In this document: positions 49,737 to 59,663 of the stretch, one piece after another
How the letters are laid out: every line of letters begins with the position of its first letter
Numbering within the stretch: the stretch's first letter is position 1
Assembly (NCBI RefSeq): GCF_001620055.1
Contig: NZ_LQGY01000028.1
Span: 62,001-126,000 of the forward strand
Source of the DNA: Agromyces sp. NDB4Y10
GTDB lineage: Bacteria > Actinomycetota > Actinomycetes > Actinomycetales > Microbacteriaceae
Reading direction: 5' to 3'
DNA: 64,000 nt
Translations under genes and position numbers: made by a program
The notes under the pieces: model-generated
What the model saw: only the letters and a program-made list of their open reading frames with translations
What the model was told of the DNA's origin: nothing
Databases searched by the model: none

Positions 49737-49840
49737 CCCGCTCCGCGGAGCCTCCGCGCCGCCCTGCCGGACGGCCATCGTCCGGCGAGTCCGCCGCGCC
49801 CACGTAGACTCGGGAGCCGTGCTTTCCTCGTTTGTCGCGA

Positions 49841-49869
49841 TTGTTACAAATTGGTGAAGCACTAGTAAT
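49841..49869 (+). promoter_or_regulatory. Promoter of the ABC transporter operon
   Basis: TTGTTA (49841-49846) and TAGTAA (49863-49868), 16 nt apart, in the most AT-rich patch of the window. TGTTAC recurs at 49881-49886, which may be an operator half-site. Confidence 0.6.
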
Positions 49870-49940
49870 CCTGAAACATCTGTTACATACTCGTGCGCAG
49901 ACGTCGCTCACCGACGAGCGACCCGCACGAAGGGCTCGAC

Positions 49941-50918
49941 ATGACTGCACTCCCCCCGCGTACCCCCGCCCGCCGCGCGATCGCCGCCTCCGCGCTCGCC
50001 GCCGGCTCGCTCCTCGTCCTCGCCGGCTGTGCCACGGCGTCCGACGCCGACTCCGGCGAGTCCGCGTCCGGCGCCGTAGAGGTCGCGGGCATCGAGATCG
50101 CCGTCGACGACGCGGCCGCCGAGCTGCTGCCCGCCGACATCGCCGAGGCCGGCAAGGTCAAGGTCGCGACCGACGCGCCCTACGCGCCGTTCGAGATGTT
50201 CAAGGAGGAGGGTTCGAAGGAGCTCACCGGCGTCGACGTCGACCTGGGCCACGCGATCGGGGCGAAGCTCGGCATCGACTTCGCGTTCGAGCAGCAGGCG
50301 TTCGACGGCATCATCCCCGCCCTGCAGGCCGGCAACTTCGACGTGACCATCACCGCGATGACCTCGAGCGTCGAGCGCATGGAGGTGCTCACCTTCGTCG
50401 ACTACTCCGCATCGGGCACCGGCATCCTCACCTCCGCGGGCAACCCCGAGGACATCGAGAGCTACCTCGACCTGTGCGGCAAGTCGGTCGCGGTGCAGGC
50501 GGCCACGAGCCAGGTCGACCTCGTCAACGGCACCTGGCAGGCCGAGTGCGAGGCCGAGGGCCTCGACCCGATCAAGCTCTCCGAGTTCCCGTCCGACGCC
50601 GACGCGCAGCTCGCCATCACGAGCGGCAAGGTCGTCGCCTCGCTGCTGACCAAGCCGAGCGCCGGCTACGTCGCCAAGACCACGAACGACGGCAAGACCT
50701 TCGAGGTCATCGAGGACCCGAAGGCCCCCAACGGCTACGACGCCACGCTGAACGGCATCGGCGTCCTCAAGGCGAACGAGGACCTCGCGAAGGCGATCCA
50801 GGCCGCGCTGCAGTCCCTCATGGACGACGGCACCTACGAGGCCATCCTCGACCAGTACGGCGTGACCGGCATCGGCATCGACGAGGCCACGATCAACGGC
50901 GCCGCCGAGGCCAAGTAG
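49941..50918 (+). CDS. Polar amino-acid ABC transporter, substrate-binding lipoprotein
   Basis: 325 residues. Signal peptide with lipobox LAGC (about residues 27-30), then an SBP family 3 domain: [57 protein letters not shown] and the late [14 protein letters not shown]. It delivers a polar amino acid or related compound to the following permease. AAGGG precedes the ATG at 49941. The first gene of an operon reading into the permease, ATPase, an M20 peptidase and an RpiR regulator. Confidence 0.93.
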   Translation: MTALPPRTPARRAIAASALAAGSLLVLAGCATASDADSGESASGAVEVAGIEIAVDDAAAELLPADIAEAGKVKVATDAPYAPFEMFKEEGSKELTGVDVDLGHAIGAKLGIDFAFEQQAFDGIIPALQAGNFDVTITAMTSSVERMEVLTFVDYSASGTGILTSAGNPEDIESYLDLCGKSVAVQAATSQVDLVNGTWQAECEAEGLDPIKLSEFPSDADAQLAITSGKVVASLLTKPSAGYVAKTTNDGKTFEVIEDPKAPNGYDATLNGIGVLKANEDLAKAIQAALQSLMDDGTYEAILDQYGVTGIGIDEATINGAAEAK

Positions 50919-50953
50919 TCCGCCTCGACCCGATCGGAACGGAAGCACCACCC

Positions 50954-51949
50954 ATGACCGCAACGCAGCCGTCGGCCACGGCGGCGCCCGCGGGGCCCAC
51001 CGGCCCCTCGGGCGCCGCCCGCCCCGGACCCATCGAAGCCGTACCCGTGCGCCACCCGGGGCGGTGGATCGCCGCCGTCCTCGTCCTGGTCCTCGGGATC
51101 GGCGCCTTCGCGTCGATCCTCCAGAACCCGAACCTCGACCTCCCGACGGTCGGCGAGTACCTCTTCAAGCCGCTGACCATCAACGGCGTCCTCATCACGC
51201 TGTGGCTCACCGCCGCCTCGATGGTGATGGGCGTCATCGGCGGCATCGTCGTCGCGGTCATGCGACTCTCGGCGAATCCGGTGCTGTCGGTCGCCGCGAT
51301 GCTGTTCATCTGGGTCTTCCGCGGCACGCCGCTGCTGCTGCAGCTCATCTTCTGGGGCTTCATCGGGGCGTTCATCCCGAAGATCGTCATCGGCGTGCCG
51401 TTCACCTCGATCGAGTTCTGGTCGTTCACGACCAGCGACCTGATCCCGGCGACGGTCGCCGCCCTGCTCGCGCTCGGCCTGAACGAGATGGCGTACGCCG
51501 CCGAGATCGTGCGGGCCGGAATCCAGTCGGTCGACCCCGGCCAGACCGAAGCCGCGCACTCGCTCGGCATGTCGCCCGCCAAGACGCTGCGGCGGGTCGT
51601 GCTGCCGCAGGCCATGCGCGTGATCATCCCGCCGATGGGCAACGAGACGATCACGATGCTGAAGAGCACCTCGCTCGTCGCCATCGTCGCGGGCGACGAC
51701 CTCATGTCGAACATCCGCGAGGCGTACACGCAGAACTACAAGATCATCCCGCTGCTCATCGTCGCGGCGATCTGGTACCTCGCGCTCACCTCGATCCTGT
51801 CGATCCCGCAGATGTGGCTCGAGCGTCGCTACGGCCGCGGCTTCAACGGCGCCCGGCCCACGATCGGCTCGCGCGTGTCGACGTTCACGCAGAGCATCGC
51901 GCTGCCGGCCCGCACCGCCCGCGCGTCGAAGAAGGAGTCGGCCTCATGA
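50954..51949 (+). CDS. Polar amino-acid ABC transporter permease (HisM type)
   Basis: 331 residues; a Pro/Ala-rich N-terminal 35 residues, then five to six membrane helices. The coupling loop [25 protein letters not shown] is the conserved EAA motif. [10 protein letters not shown] is typical of amino-acid permeases. Its stop overlaps the ATG of the ATPase (51946-51949). With a single permease gene the transporter would be a homodimer. Confidence 0.93.
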   Translation: MTATQPSATAAPAGPTGPSGAARPGPIEAVPVRHPGRWIAAVLVLVLGIGAFASILQNPNLDLPTVGEYLFKPLTINGVLITLWLTAASMVMGVIGGIVVAVMRLSANPVLSVAAMLFIWVFRGTPLLLQLIFWGFIGAFIPKIVIGVPFTSIEFWSFTTSDLIPATVAALLALGLNEMAYAAEIVRAGIQSVDPGQTEAAHSLGMSPAKTLRRVVLPQAMRVIIPPMGNETITMLKSTSLVAIVAGDDLMSNIREAYTQNYKIIPLLIVAAIWYLALTSILSIPQMWLERRYGRGFNGARPTIGSRVSTFTQSIALPARTARASKKESAS

Positions 51950-52752
51950 CCGCCACCATTCCCCACGCCGCGCCGCTCGCGGCGACGTCGGAGCGACCCA
52001 TGGTCGAGGCCGTCGAGGTGCACAAGCGCTTCGGCAACCTCGAGGTGCTGAAGGGCATCACCATGTCGGTCGACCGCGGCCAGGTCGTGTGCCTCCTCGG
52101 CCCGTCCGGCTCGGGCAAGTCGACGTTCCTCCGCTGCATCAACCACCTCGAGCAGATCGACGCCGGCATGATCCGCGTCGACGGCGAGACGGTCGGCTAC
52201 CGCGAGCGGAACGGCAAGCTCTACGAGCTCCGCGAGCGGGAGGTCGCGACCCAGCGCCGCAAGGTCGGCATGGTGTTCCAGCGCTTCAACCTGTTCCCGC
52301 ACATGACCGCGCTCGAGAACGTCATCGAGGCGCCCGTCCAGGTCGCGCGTCGTTCGAAGGCGGATGCCAGGGAGCAGGCGCAGCGCCTGCTGGCCCAGGT
52401 CGGGCTCGCCGAGAAGGCCGACACCTACCCGGCGCAGCTCTCGGGCGGCCAGCAGCAGCGCGTCGCGATCGCGCGCGCGCTCGCCATGGAGCCCGAGGTC
52501 ATGCTGTTCGACGAGCCCACGTCGGCACTCGACCCGGAGCTCGTCGGCGACGTGCTCGACGTGATGCGCGGGCTCGCCGAGAGCGGCATGACGATGATCG
52601 TCGTCACGCACGAGATCGGCTTCGCGCGCGAGGTCGGCGACGTGGCCGTGTTCATGGACGGCGGCGTGGTCGTCGAGGCCGGCGACCCGGTCCAGGTCCT
52701 CGGCGACCCGACGGAGGAGCGCACGCGCTCGTTCCTGTCGAAGGTGCTCTGA
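51946..52752 (+). CDS. Polar amino-acid ABC transporter ATP-binding protein
   Basis: 268 residues. Walker [11 protein letters not shown]-loop [12 protein letters not shown], signature LSGGQQQR, Walker [13 protein letters not shown] and the switch His in VVTHEIGF are complete. It energises uptake by the neighbouring permease. The N-terminal 20 residues are an extra Thr/Ala-rich extension. Coupled to the permease by a 4-bp overlap and followed almost at once by the peptidase gene. Confidence 0.95.
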   Translation: MTATIPHAAPLAATSERPMVEAVEVHKRFGNLEVLKGITMSVDRGQVVCLLGPSGSGKSTFLRCINHLEQIDAGMIRVDGETVGYRERNGKLYELREREVATQRRKVGMVFQRFNLFPHMTALENVIEAPVQVARRSKADAREQAQRLLAQVGLAEKADTYPAQLSGGQQQRVAIARALAMEPEVMLFDEPTSALDPELVGDVLDVMRGLAESGMTMIVVTHEIGFAREVGDVAVFMDGGVVVEAGDPVQVLGDPTEERTRSFLSKVL

Positions 52753-52753
52753 C

Positions 52754-54031
52754 GTGGCGGGGACGACCGTTCGACCCCCATCCGCCGCATCCGTCACCAT
52801 CGACCACCGCGCCGACGCGCGCCGCGCCCCGACCGCGGAAGAACTGCGCCACGCGGCCCACGCGGTCGACGGCCGGTACCGCGACGACCTCGCGCACCTC
52901 GTCGGGATCGACTCGGGGTCGCACGACGCCGAGGGCGTGACGCGGGTCGCGGAGTGGGCGGCGACGACGCTCGCCGCCGACGGCTTCGACGTCGAGACCG
53001 TGCCGACGCCCGAGCACGACGGCCGCCGCTTCGGCCCCGTGGTCGTCGCCCGGCGACGCGGCACCGGCACCGCGCGCGTAGTGCTGTTCGCGCACATGGA
53101 CACGGTGTTCCCCGCGGGGACGGCGGCGGAGCGCCCGTTCCGCATCGCGGACGGCATCGCGTACGGCCCCGGCGTGTGCGACGACGTCGCGGGCATCGCG
53201 GCGGGCATCGCGGCCGCGCGCGTGCTCGACCGGCTCGGCTACGCCGCCTACGGCGAGCTCGTCATCGCCCTCACGCCCGACGAGGAGATCGGTTCCCCTG
53301 CGAGCCGCGAGATCCTCGCCGAGGTGGCCCGGGGGGCGGATGCCGCGCTGTGCCTCGAGTGCGCGCGGGAGAACGGCGACCTGGTCGGCGCCCGCAAGGG
53401 CGTGGCCGACGTCCTCGTCTCGATCCACGGCCGTGCCGCGCACTCGGGCGTCGAGCCCGAGCGCGGCATCAACGCCGCGGTCGAGGCGGCCCGGCTGCTG
53501 CTCGACGTGCAGGCGCTGTCAGGCGCGGAGCCCGGGCTGACGGTGAACGTCGGCCGGGTCGCGTCGGGTTCGCGCGCGAACATCGTGCCCGAGCACGCCG
53601 AGCTCCACGTCGAGGTGCGGGCGACCGGGCTCGCCGAGCTGGTCGCCACGCTCGACGCGATCGACGAGCGGGGGCGGCATCCGTTCGTCGACGGCGCGCG
53701 CATCGACGTCACGCGGCTCGACGTGTGCCCGCCGCTCGAGCGGTCGGCGACCGACGACCTGGCCGTGCTCGCCCGCGAGGTGGGCGCCCGGCTGGGACTC
53801 GCGTTCGACGTCGCGGCGACGGGAGGCGCGTCCGACGCGAACTTCGTGGCCGCGCTCGGCGTGCCGACCCTCGACGGGCTCGGACCGGTCGGCGGCGGCG
53901 ACCACGGCGTCGACGAGTGGCTGGACCTCGCGACCGTGCCCGAACGGGTCGCGCTCCTCGCCGGGCTCGTCGTCGCCGTGGCCGAGGCGGACGCCGGGGC
54001 GCCGGCCGCCGGGGCGTCCGACGCGGCGTGA
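52754..54031 (+). CDS. M20-family metallopeptidase (carboxypeptidase/deacylase)
   Basis: 425 residues. Two-metal site residues are visible in FAHMDTVFP, GPGVCDDVAG, TPDEEIGSP and CLECARENGD, and the lid dimerisation domain has GRAAHSGVEPERGINA. It resembles glutamate carboxypeptidase and N-acyl amino-acid deacylases. GTG start (52754) lies 1 nt after the ATPase stop, so it is part of the transporter operon and probably hydrolyses the imported compound (inference). Confidence 0.92.
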   Translation: MAGTTVRPPSAASVTIDHRADARRAPTAEELRHAAHAVDGRYRDDLAHLVGIDSGSHDAEGVTRVAEWAATTLAADGFDVETVPTPEHDGRRFGPVVVARRRGTGTARVVLFAHMDTVFPAGTAAERPFRIADGIAYGPGVCDDVAGIAAGIAAARVLDRLGYAAYGELVIALTPDEEIGSPASREILAEVARGADAALCLECARENGDLVGARKGVADVLVSIHGRAAHSGVEPERGINAAVEAARLLLDVQALSGAEPGLTVNVGRVASGSRANIVPEHAELHVEVRATGLAELVATLDAIDERGRHPFVDGARIDVTRLDVCPPLERSATDDLAVLAREVGARLGLAFDVAATGGASDANFVAALGVPTLDGLGPVGGGDHGVDEWLDLATVPERVALLAGLVVAVAEADAGAPAAGASDAA

Positions 54032-54083
54032 CCCGCGAGCGCCGGGGGAGGGCAGTACGGTGAGACGCGGAAGGGGGTCGTCG

Positions 54084-54980
54084 ATGACGCTGGACGCAGG
54101 AACGGGCACGACCGGGCCGGAGGGCCGGACGTCGGTGGCCGAGGCGATCCGTCGCGGCATGGCCGACTGCTCGCCCGCGGAGCGCAAGGTGGCCCGCGTC
54201 CTGCTGTCGTCGTACCCGTCGGCGGGCTTCGAGACCGTCGCGAAGCTCGCGGCGCGCGCCGGGGTCAGCGGCCCCACGGTGCTGCGGTTCGCGAACCGCA
54301 TGGGCTACCGGGGCTTCCCCGAGTTCCAGCAGGCGCTCCGCGACGACCTCGACGAGCGCTCGGCGTCGCCGCTCGCGCTGTACGACCGGGGGCAGGGCAC
54401 CGCGCTCGGCGGCGAGGGCACGCGGCTCGAGCAGGCGGGCGCCATCATGCGCACCACGCTCGAGCGAACCTTCGCGAACCTCGCGCCCGACGAGTTCGAA
54501 CGCAGCGTCGAGGCGCTCACCTCGGCGAAGGGGCGGGTGCTCGTCTCGGGCGGGCGCTTCAGCGGGCTTCTCGCGCGATTCCTCGCGCAGCACCTGCAGC
54601 TCATGCGCCCCGGCGTGTCGATGCTGCCCGACGACGCCGGCGGCCGTGCCGAGGCGATCGCCGGCCTCGGGCGCGGTGACGTCGTCGTGCTCTTCGACTA
54701 CCGCCGGTACGAGGAGCCGACCCTGCAGGTCGCCGCGGCCGCGCGCGAGCGCCGCGCGCAGGTGGTGCTCTTCACCGATTCGTGGCTCTCGCCGATCGCG
54801 TCCGACGCCGACGTGGTGCTGCCGAGCGAGACGGGCTCGCCGTCGGCGTTCGACGCCATGACGCCCGTGCTCGCGCTGGTCGAGTCGGTCATCGCCGGTT
54901 GCCTCGAACGGCTCGGCGACGACGCGTCCGAGCGGATGCGGCGCATCGAGGCCGCCGGCGCGGAACTCGGGCTCTACTAG
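54084..54980 (+). CDS. MurR/RpiR-family regulator
   Basis: 298 residues. N-terminal HTH-6 (VAEAIRRGMADCSPAERKVARVLL and VSGPTVLRFANRMGYRGFPEFQ) followed by a SIS domain (about 125-270, with VLVSGGRFSGLLARFLAQHLQ) that usually binds a sugar phosphate. Ends the transporter/peptidase operon, which it probably regulates. ATG at 54084 has AAGGGGG at 6 nt; a GTG at 54060 is the alternative. Confidence 0.92.
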   Translation: MTLDAGTGTTGPEGRTSVAEAIRRGMADCSPAERKVARVLLSSYPSAGFETVAKLAARAGVSGPTVLRFANRMGYRGFPEFQQALRDDLDERSASPLALYDRGQGTALGGEGTRLEQAGAIMRTTLERTFANLAPDEFERSVEALTSAKGRVLVSGGRFSGLLARFLAQHLQLMRPGVSMLPDDAGGRAEAIAGLGRGDVVVLFDYRRYEEPTLQVAAAARERRAQVVLFTDSWLSPIASDADVVLPSETGSPSAFDAMTPVLALVESVIAGCLERLGDDASERMRRIEAAGAELGLY

Positions 54981-55032
54981 CCGAGGCCGGAGCCGACCCG
55001 GCCGCCGAGGGGGGCCGGGCCGTGGCATCCGC

Positions 55033-56568
55033 TCAGTCGACCGGAGTGAACCCCCGCGCCACCTCGGCGAGGATGCGCGCGCCGTACCCCGTCGCGCCCT
55101 TCGAGCGCCACGCGTCGTCGGCGTCGGCGCTCATCGTGCCCGCGATGTCGAGGTGCGCCCAGGGGGTGTCGCCGACGAACTCGGCGAGGAAGAGCGCCGC
55201 GGTCGTGGCTCCCGCGTTCGTACCGCCGAGGTTGGCGATGTCGGCGACGTCGGAGTCCATGAGCTTGCGGTACTTGCGCACGAGCGGGAACTGCCACGTG
55301 GGCTCGTCCACCGTCTCGGCGGCGTCGCGGACCCGGTCGACGAGGGGCTGGCTCGTGCCGAGCACGACCGAGTGCGTCTCCCCGAGCGCGCGCATCGCGG
55401 CGCCGGTGAGCGTCGCGATGTCGACGATCGCGTCGACGCCCTCCTCGGTCGCGAGCACGAGCGCGTCCATCATCACGAGCCGGCCCTCGGCGTCGGTGTT
55501 CTTCACCTCGACCGTCTTGCCCCCGCGGGCGGTCAGCACGTCGCCGAGCTTGTACGCCGAACCCGACGGCATGTTGTCGGTGCACATGAGCCAGCCGGTG
55601 ACCTTCGCGGTCGTGCCGAGGTCGCGCAGTGCGGTGAAGGCGCCGAGCACCGCCGCGGCGCCGCCCATGTCCATCTTCATGAGCAGGTGCATGGGGTCGC
55701 TGGGCTTCAGGCTGATGCCGCCCGAGTCGTACATGATGCCCTTGCCCACGAGCCCGAGGTGTCCGGTCGCATCGCCCGCGGGCTCGTACCGCAGCACCAC
55801 CATGCGCGGCTCCTCCGCGCTGCCCGCGTTCACGCCGAGCAGGCCGCCGCAGCCGAGCTCGATGAGCTGCTGCCGGTCGAAGACCTCGACGTGGAACCCG
55901 AACCGGCCGCCGAGGAGCTCGGCGACGTCGGCGAGGTCGGTCGCAGTGAGGTGGCTCGGCGGCGTGTTCGCGAGGTCGCGGGAGACGGCGGTGGCCCGTG
56001 CGGCGACGAGTCCCGTGGCGATGCCGGCGGATGCCGCCTCGCGGTCGGCGTCGTCGATGCGGAGTTCCACGCGCGTGAGCCGGGCCTCGCGCGGCTCGGC
56101 CTTCAGCGCGTCGTACCGGTACCGGGCGAGCGTGGCGCCTTCGGTGAGGGCTCGTCCGGCCGCCTCCGCGTCGATCCCGCCGAGGGCGGGCACGCGGAGG
56201 CCGACGGTCGCGGCCTTCGGCACCGCCCGCACGAAGGCGGCCGCCGCGTCGCGGAGCGTGGCCTCGGTGGCCTCGGCGGCGGACCCGCCGCCGACGACGA
56301 TGATGAGCGTCCGGGCGGCCTGCGGGATCAGCAGCGTCTGTCCGGGCTTGGCCTCGAACCCGGCGCGCTCCAGGGCGTCCCGGTCGAGCCCGACGCCCTC
56401 GGGCAGGGGACCCTCGTCGTGCACGATCACGCCGATGGCGTCGAGCCCGGCGCCGCCGGTGCCGCCGCCGAACTCGTCGACGGCCACGACCTCGACGGCG
56501 TCGAACGCGGCGAGCGACGGGACGGGCGAGAAGTCCTCGGCGATGAGCTTGTGCGGGCTGCGGGTCAC
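55033..56568 (-). CDS. pepA: Leucyl aminopeptidase (M17)
   Basis: 511 residues. The M17 C-terminal catalytic domain has GKGIMYDSGGISLKPSD (Lys and Asp), MKMDMGGAAAVLGA, and NTDAEGRLVMMDAL (metal-binding Asp/Glu and catalytic Arg), all complete for two-metal catalysis. It removes N-terminal residues from peptides as a hexamer in the cytoplasm. GTG at 56568 has GGAGG 7 nt upstream. Convergent with the RpiR gene (52 bp apart). Its position beside the peptide/amino-acid uptake operon fits peptide use. Confidence 0.95.
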   Translation of the reverse strand: MTRSPHKLIAEDFSPVPSLAAFDAVEVVAVDEFGGGTGGAGLDAIGVIVHDEGPLPEGVGLDRDALERAGFEAKPGQTLLIPQAARTLIIVVGGGSAAEATEATLRDAAAAFVRAVPKAATVGLRVPALGGIDAEAAGRALTEGATLARYRYDALKAEPREARLTRVELRIDDADREAASAGIATGLVAARATAVSRDLANTPPSHLTATDLADVAELLGGRFGFHVEVFDRQQLIELGCGGLLGVNAGSAEEPRMVVLRYEPAGDATGHLGLVGKGIMYDSGGISLKPSDPMHLLMKMDMGGAAAVLGAFTALRDLGTTAKVTGWLMCTDNMPSGSAYKLGDVLTARGGKTVEVKNTDAEGRLVMMDALVLATEEGVDAIVDIATLTGAAMRALGETHSVVLGTSQPLVDRVRDAAETVDEPTWQFPLVRKYRKLMDSDVADIANLGGTNAGATTAALFLAEFVGDTPWAHLDIAGTMSADADDAWRSKGATGYGARILAEVARGFTPVD

Positions 56569-56794
56569 GGGCGTGCCTCCAGGTGGTCGGGATCGGCGAC
56601 CTCGTCGATCGGATCGTCGTCGTCGGGCTCGTGCTGCTCGGGAAGCTCCCCTTCCAGGGGGGCCGGGCGTCGCTCCGACAGTAACCCGCCGCGCCGGGGA
56701 GCGGTAGAGCACCGAACGGGGGCCCCGAACGGATGCCGCGGCGCTACTCTGTGCGAATGGACCCCGTGGCGATGACGACGAGAGGGCCGCGTCG

Positions 56795-57739
56795 ATGACG
56801 ACAGGACCGGACACCGGCTCCATCCGGGCCGCGGCATCCGCCACCCGTGCGCTCGCCGAGGAGCGCGGCCTCAAGGCCTCGATGTGGTTGGCGATCGTGC
56901 TCTCGGTGACGGCCATCGGGCTGGGAATCTGGGCGGGTTCGCGCGTGCTCGTGCTCGTCGCCGCGGTCGGCGTCATCGGCGTCGCGATGTCGTGGCTCGC
57001 GCTGCGTGCCTCCCGCGCCGCCGACGCCGGCCCCACCGAGCGGTACCCGTACGGGCGCGACGGCCTGACGCCGCTCGTCGGCGCGGTGCAGGGGCTCGCG
57101 GTGGGGGCGACGATCGTGTTCGCCGCGAGCGACGCGGTCATCGTCATCCTGAACGGCGGGCAGCGCGTGTCGGCGCTCGCGGTGGCGGTGTACGCGCTCG
57201 TCGCGGCCGTGGCATCCGTCGTCTTCGCCGTGTGGCTCCGCAGGAACGCCGAGGGCAGCGAGCTCATCGTCGCCGAGGCGTCGCAGTGGAACGCGGCGGC
57301 CGTGCGCCGGTTCGTGATCGCCGCGGGCGCGGCGCTCGCGCTGGTGCTCGCGCTCGTCGGCATCGAGTGGCCGCTCGACTACATCGACCCCGTGCTCGTG
57401 CTCGTCGCGTGCGCGCTCATCGCGCCGATCCCGATCCGGATGCTGCGCCGGGGCGTCGCCGAGCTGCTCGAGGGGCAGCCCGACGGGCACACCCTGCTCG
57501 CGATCGAACGCGCGGTCGACGGCGTCGCGGGACGGTTCGACCTGCCCGGACCCGAGGTGCGCTCGACGAAGCTCGGTGCGAAGCTCTACGTCGACGTGGT
57601 GTTCGTGCTCGACCACGACACCGCCACCATCGGGCACGAGGACGAGGTGCGCCGGGCCGTCATCAGCGCCCTCGACCCGCTGCCGTTCGACGTGTGGGCG
57701 ACGGTCGAGCTCACCGCCGACCCGGCGCTCGCCGAGTAG
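56795..57739 (+). CDS. CDF-like cation-transporter-fold membrane protein
   Basis: 314 residues with six membrane helices (about 26-46, 48-68, 95-115, 123-146, 166-188, 192-212) and a C-terminal cytoplasmic alpha-beta domain (about 230-310), the layout of cation diffusion facilitators. However the usual HxxxD or DxxxD metal pairs of helices 2 and 5 are not evident (helix 2 reads VAMSWLALRASRAAD; helix 5 has only IDPVLVLV). It may transport something other than Zn2+/Mn2+, or be a degenerate family member. Divergent from pepA. Confidence 0.8.
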   Translation: MTTGPDTGSIRAAASATRALAEERGLKASMWLAIVLSVTAIGLGIWAGSRVLVLVAAVGVIGVAMSWLALRASRAADAGPTERYPYGRDGLTPLVGAVQGLAVGATIVFAASDAVIVILNGGQRVSALAVAVYALVAAVASVVFAVWLRRNAEGSELIVAEASQWNAAAVRRFVIAAGAALALVLALVGIEWPLDYIDPVLVLVACALIAPIPIRMLRRGVAELLEGQPDGHTLLAIERAVDGVAGRFDLPGPEVRSTKLGAKLYVDVVFVLDHDTATIGHEDEVRRAVISALDPLPFDVWATVELTADPALAE

Positions 57740-57859
57740 CGGCGCACCGGTCCGGCCGAGACCTTCGTCCCGGCCTTCTCCGAGGACGCGCGGCTAGACT
57801 GCGCTCGAACCCACGACCGCGACGTCCGGGCGCGCGAGGTCGGCCGCCCGCCGCGGTCG

Positions 57860-58414
57860 ATGACGGCGACAGGCGGTGACGTGGAGATCTTCGAGGGCTG
57901 GCCCCTTCCGGCGGCCATCGGCGTGCTGTTCGTGATCGTGCTGCTCCGTGCGGGCAGCACCTATGCGCTCGGTCGCGGGTCGCGCGCGGGCGTGAAGCGG
58001 CTGCTCGAGCGGCGCGGCCGGATGGCGCCGCAGCTCGCACGCGCGGAGACCGTGATCGAGCGCTTCGGCGCCCCGGTGGTCGCGCTGTCGTTCCTGACGG
58101 TCGGCTTCCAGACGGCGGTCAACCTCGCCGCGGGGGTGCTGCGGATGCCGCTGGTGAAGTACCTGCCCGCGCTCGTCGTCGGCGGGGCGATGTGGGCGAC
58201 GCTCTACGGCGTCCTCGGCCTGGCCACGGTGAACGCCGTCATCGCCGCCGCGCAGCGCGATCCCGTCGCGGCGATCCTCAGCGCGCTCGCCGTGGTCGCC
58301 CTCCTCGTGCTCATCGAGTTCGCCACCCGCCGGGCGCGATCGTTCGCGGCCGCGCATTCGCGAGCGGATGCCGCCGACCCGAGGCTGCCCGAGGACGCCG
58401 GTCAGACCGAGTAG
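57860..58414 (+). CDS. DedA/VTT-domain membrane protein
   Basis: 184 residues with about four membrane segments. GWPLPAAIGVLFVIVLLRAGSTYALGRGSRAG and FGAPVVALSFLTVGFQTAVNLAAGVLRMPLVKYL are characteristic of the VTT (DedA/SNARE-associated) fold, implicated in lipid scrambling. The ATG at 57860 or a GTG at 57881 may start it. Its stop overlaps that of the convergent DUF998 gene by 13 bp (58402-58414). Confidence 0.82.
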   Translation: MTATGGDVEIFEGWPLPAAIGVLFVIVLLRAGSTYALGRGSRAGVKRLLERRGRMAPQLARAETVIERFGAPVVALSFLTVGFQTAVNLAAGVLRMPLVKYLPALVVGGAMWATLYGVLGLATVNAVIAAAQRDPVAAILSALAVVALLVLIEFATRRARSFAAAHSRADAADPRLPEDAGQTE

Positions 58415-59562
58415 TCCTCGACGGCGGTGGCGACATCGCGCTCGCCGCGGTCGGCGAGGGCGTCGACGAACCGGATGAACACGGAGATCCATCCGAAGAT
58501 CGTCGCGAAGGCGAGCAGTTCGAAGGCGGTGAGGCTGTAGTAGCCGACGGGTTCGAACAGCAGCGCGCCGCCGAGCAGCAGCACGATGCCGCCCGCGCAG
58601 AGCCAGAAGAACCGCGACGGCATCCCCTTCAGGGTGAACGGCGCCGAGGCGAGCAGCCCGAGGAAGGTCAACGACATCCCGATCGCCGACAGGTTGTGGA
58701 GCAGCATGCTCACGTCGAGCGGGAACACGCCCACGCAGGCGAGGAGCGTGCCCATCACGACGAACACCGTCGACACGAACCGGGGGGTCCAGGCGTGCAC
58801 GAGCACGCCCTGCCGGACCAGCGCGGTGAGGTCGCGGTGGACGTAGAGCGCGAACGTCGTGACGAACGCACCGCCGAGGAGCACGGCGAGGTTGAACAGC
58901 GAGCTCGAGACGTCGTTGCTCGTGCCGAGCTGGCTGAAGTGGTACTCCCACCACGCCGGGTCCTGCGCGGTCGCCATGCTGGCGAGCACCGACGACGACA
59001 TGAAGATCACGAGCAGCGAGGCGAGGCGACCGGTGGTGACCGCGGATGCCGACAGCGCGACCCAGTAGGCGGCGAGGCCGGCGGATGCCGCGGTCGCGCC
59101 GGTCGCGGTGAACGCGTCGACGATGATGCCCTCGAAGGCGCGCTGCAGCGTCGTGAAGACGACCACGGTGACGATGCCGGCGATCACGGCGTGGACGGCC
59201 GAGACCGTCGCGACGTCGAGCGCGGTCTTCCAGGGTCGCAGTCGGCGGCGCCACTCCTGCCCCGGCAGGTCGCGCGAGCGCGCGTAGGCGACCGCCCCGA
59301 TCACGAGCGTCGTGACGAGGACGCTGATGGCGGCAACCGCGCCGACCGACCACCGCCCCCATAGCGGCCACACGAGCCCGCGGAAGAACAGCCACGCCAC
59401 CACGGCGCTCGTCGTCGCCGCGATGAGGCCGCCGACGAGGGCCTCGGTCTCGACGGCGAGGCGTCGGCGAGCGGATGCCGCGGCCCGACCTCGTCCCGGT
59501 CCGGGCGGTCGCGCCTCGGCGCTCGGTCGAGCCCGGTCCGCCGGCACCGTCGAGGAGGACAT
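58402..59562 (-). CDS. DUF998-like polytopic membrane protein
   Basis: 386 residues with about eight membrane helices after an Ala/Arg-rich N-terminus. TSNDVSSSLFNLAVLLGGAF and MLLHNLSAIGMSLTFLGLLA are typical of DUF998 membrane proteins, whose function is unknown. The ATG (59560-59562) has GAGGAG just inside the coding start region and no clear site upstream. Convergent with the DedA-like gene. Confidence 0.8.
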   Translation of the reverse strand: MSSSTVPADRARPSAEARPPGPGRGRAAASARRRLAVETEALVGGLIAATTSAVVAWLFFRGLVWPLWGRWSVGAVAAISVLVTTLVIGAVAYARSRDLPGQEWRRRLRPWKTALDVATVSAVHAVIAGIVTVVVFTTLQRAFEGIIVDAFTATGATAASAGLAAYWVALSASAVTTGRLASLLVIFMSSSVLASMATAQDPAWWEYHFSQLGTSNDVSSSLFNLAVLLGGAFVTTFALYVHRDLTALVRQGVLVHAWTPRFVSTVFVVMGTLLACVGVFPLDVSMLLHNLSAIGMSLTFLGLLASAPFTLKGMPSRFFWLCAGGIVLLLGGALLFEPVGYYSLTAFELLAFATIFGWISVFIRFVDALADRGERDVATAVEDYSV

Positions 59563-59663
59563 GCGCTCAGGGTAGGACCAACCGGCCCGTCCGGATCGGA
59601 CCAAGGTCCCCACGCGCTGAGCGGCCGGATGCGCTGCGATTCCACCGCGCCCGCAGCGCGGGG

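Noticed and set aside
56565-56681. An acidic frame ending in a GTGA overlap with pepA (tail EPDDDDPIDEVADPDHLEARP-like)
   Set aside because: The overlap is suggestive, but the only possible start near its beginning is CTG, with no ribosome-binding site. It is probably the pepA 5' leader.
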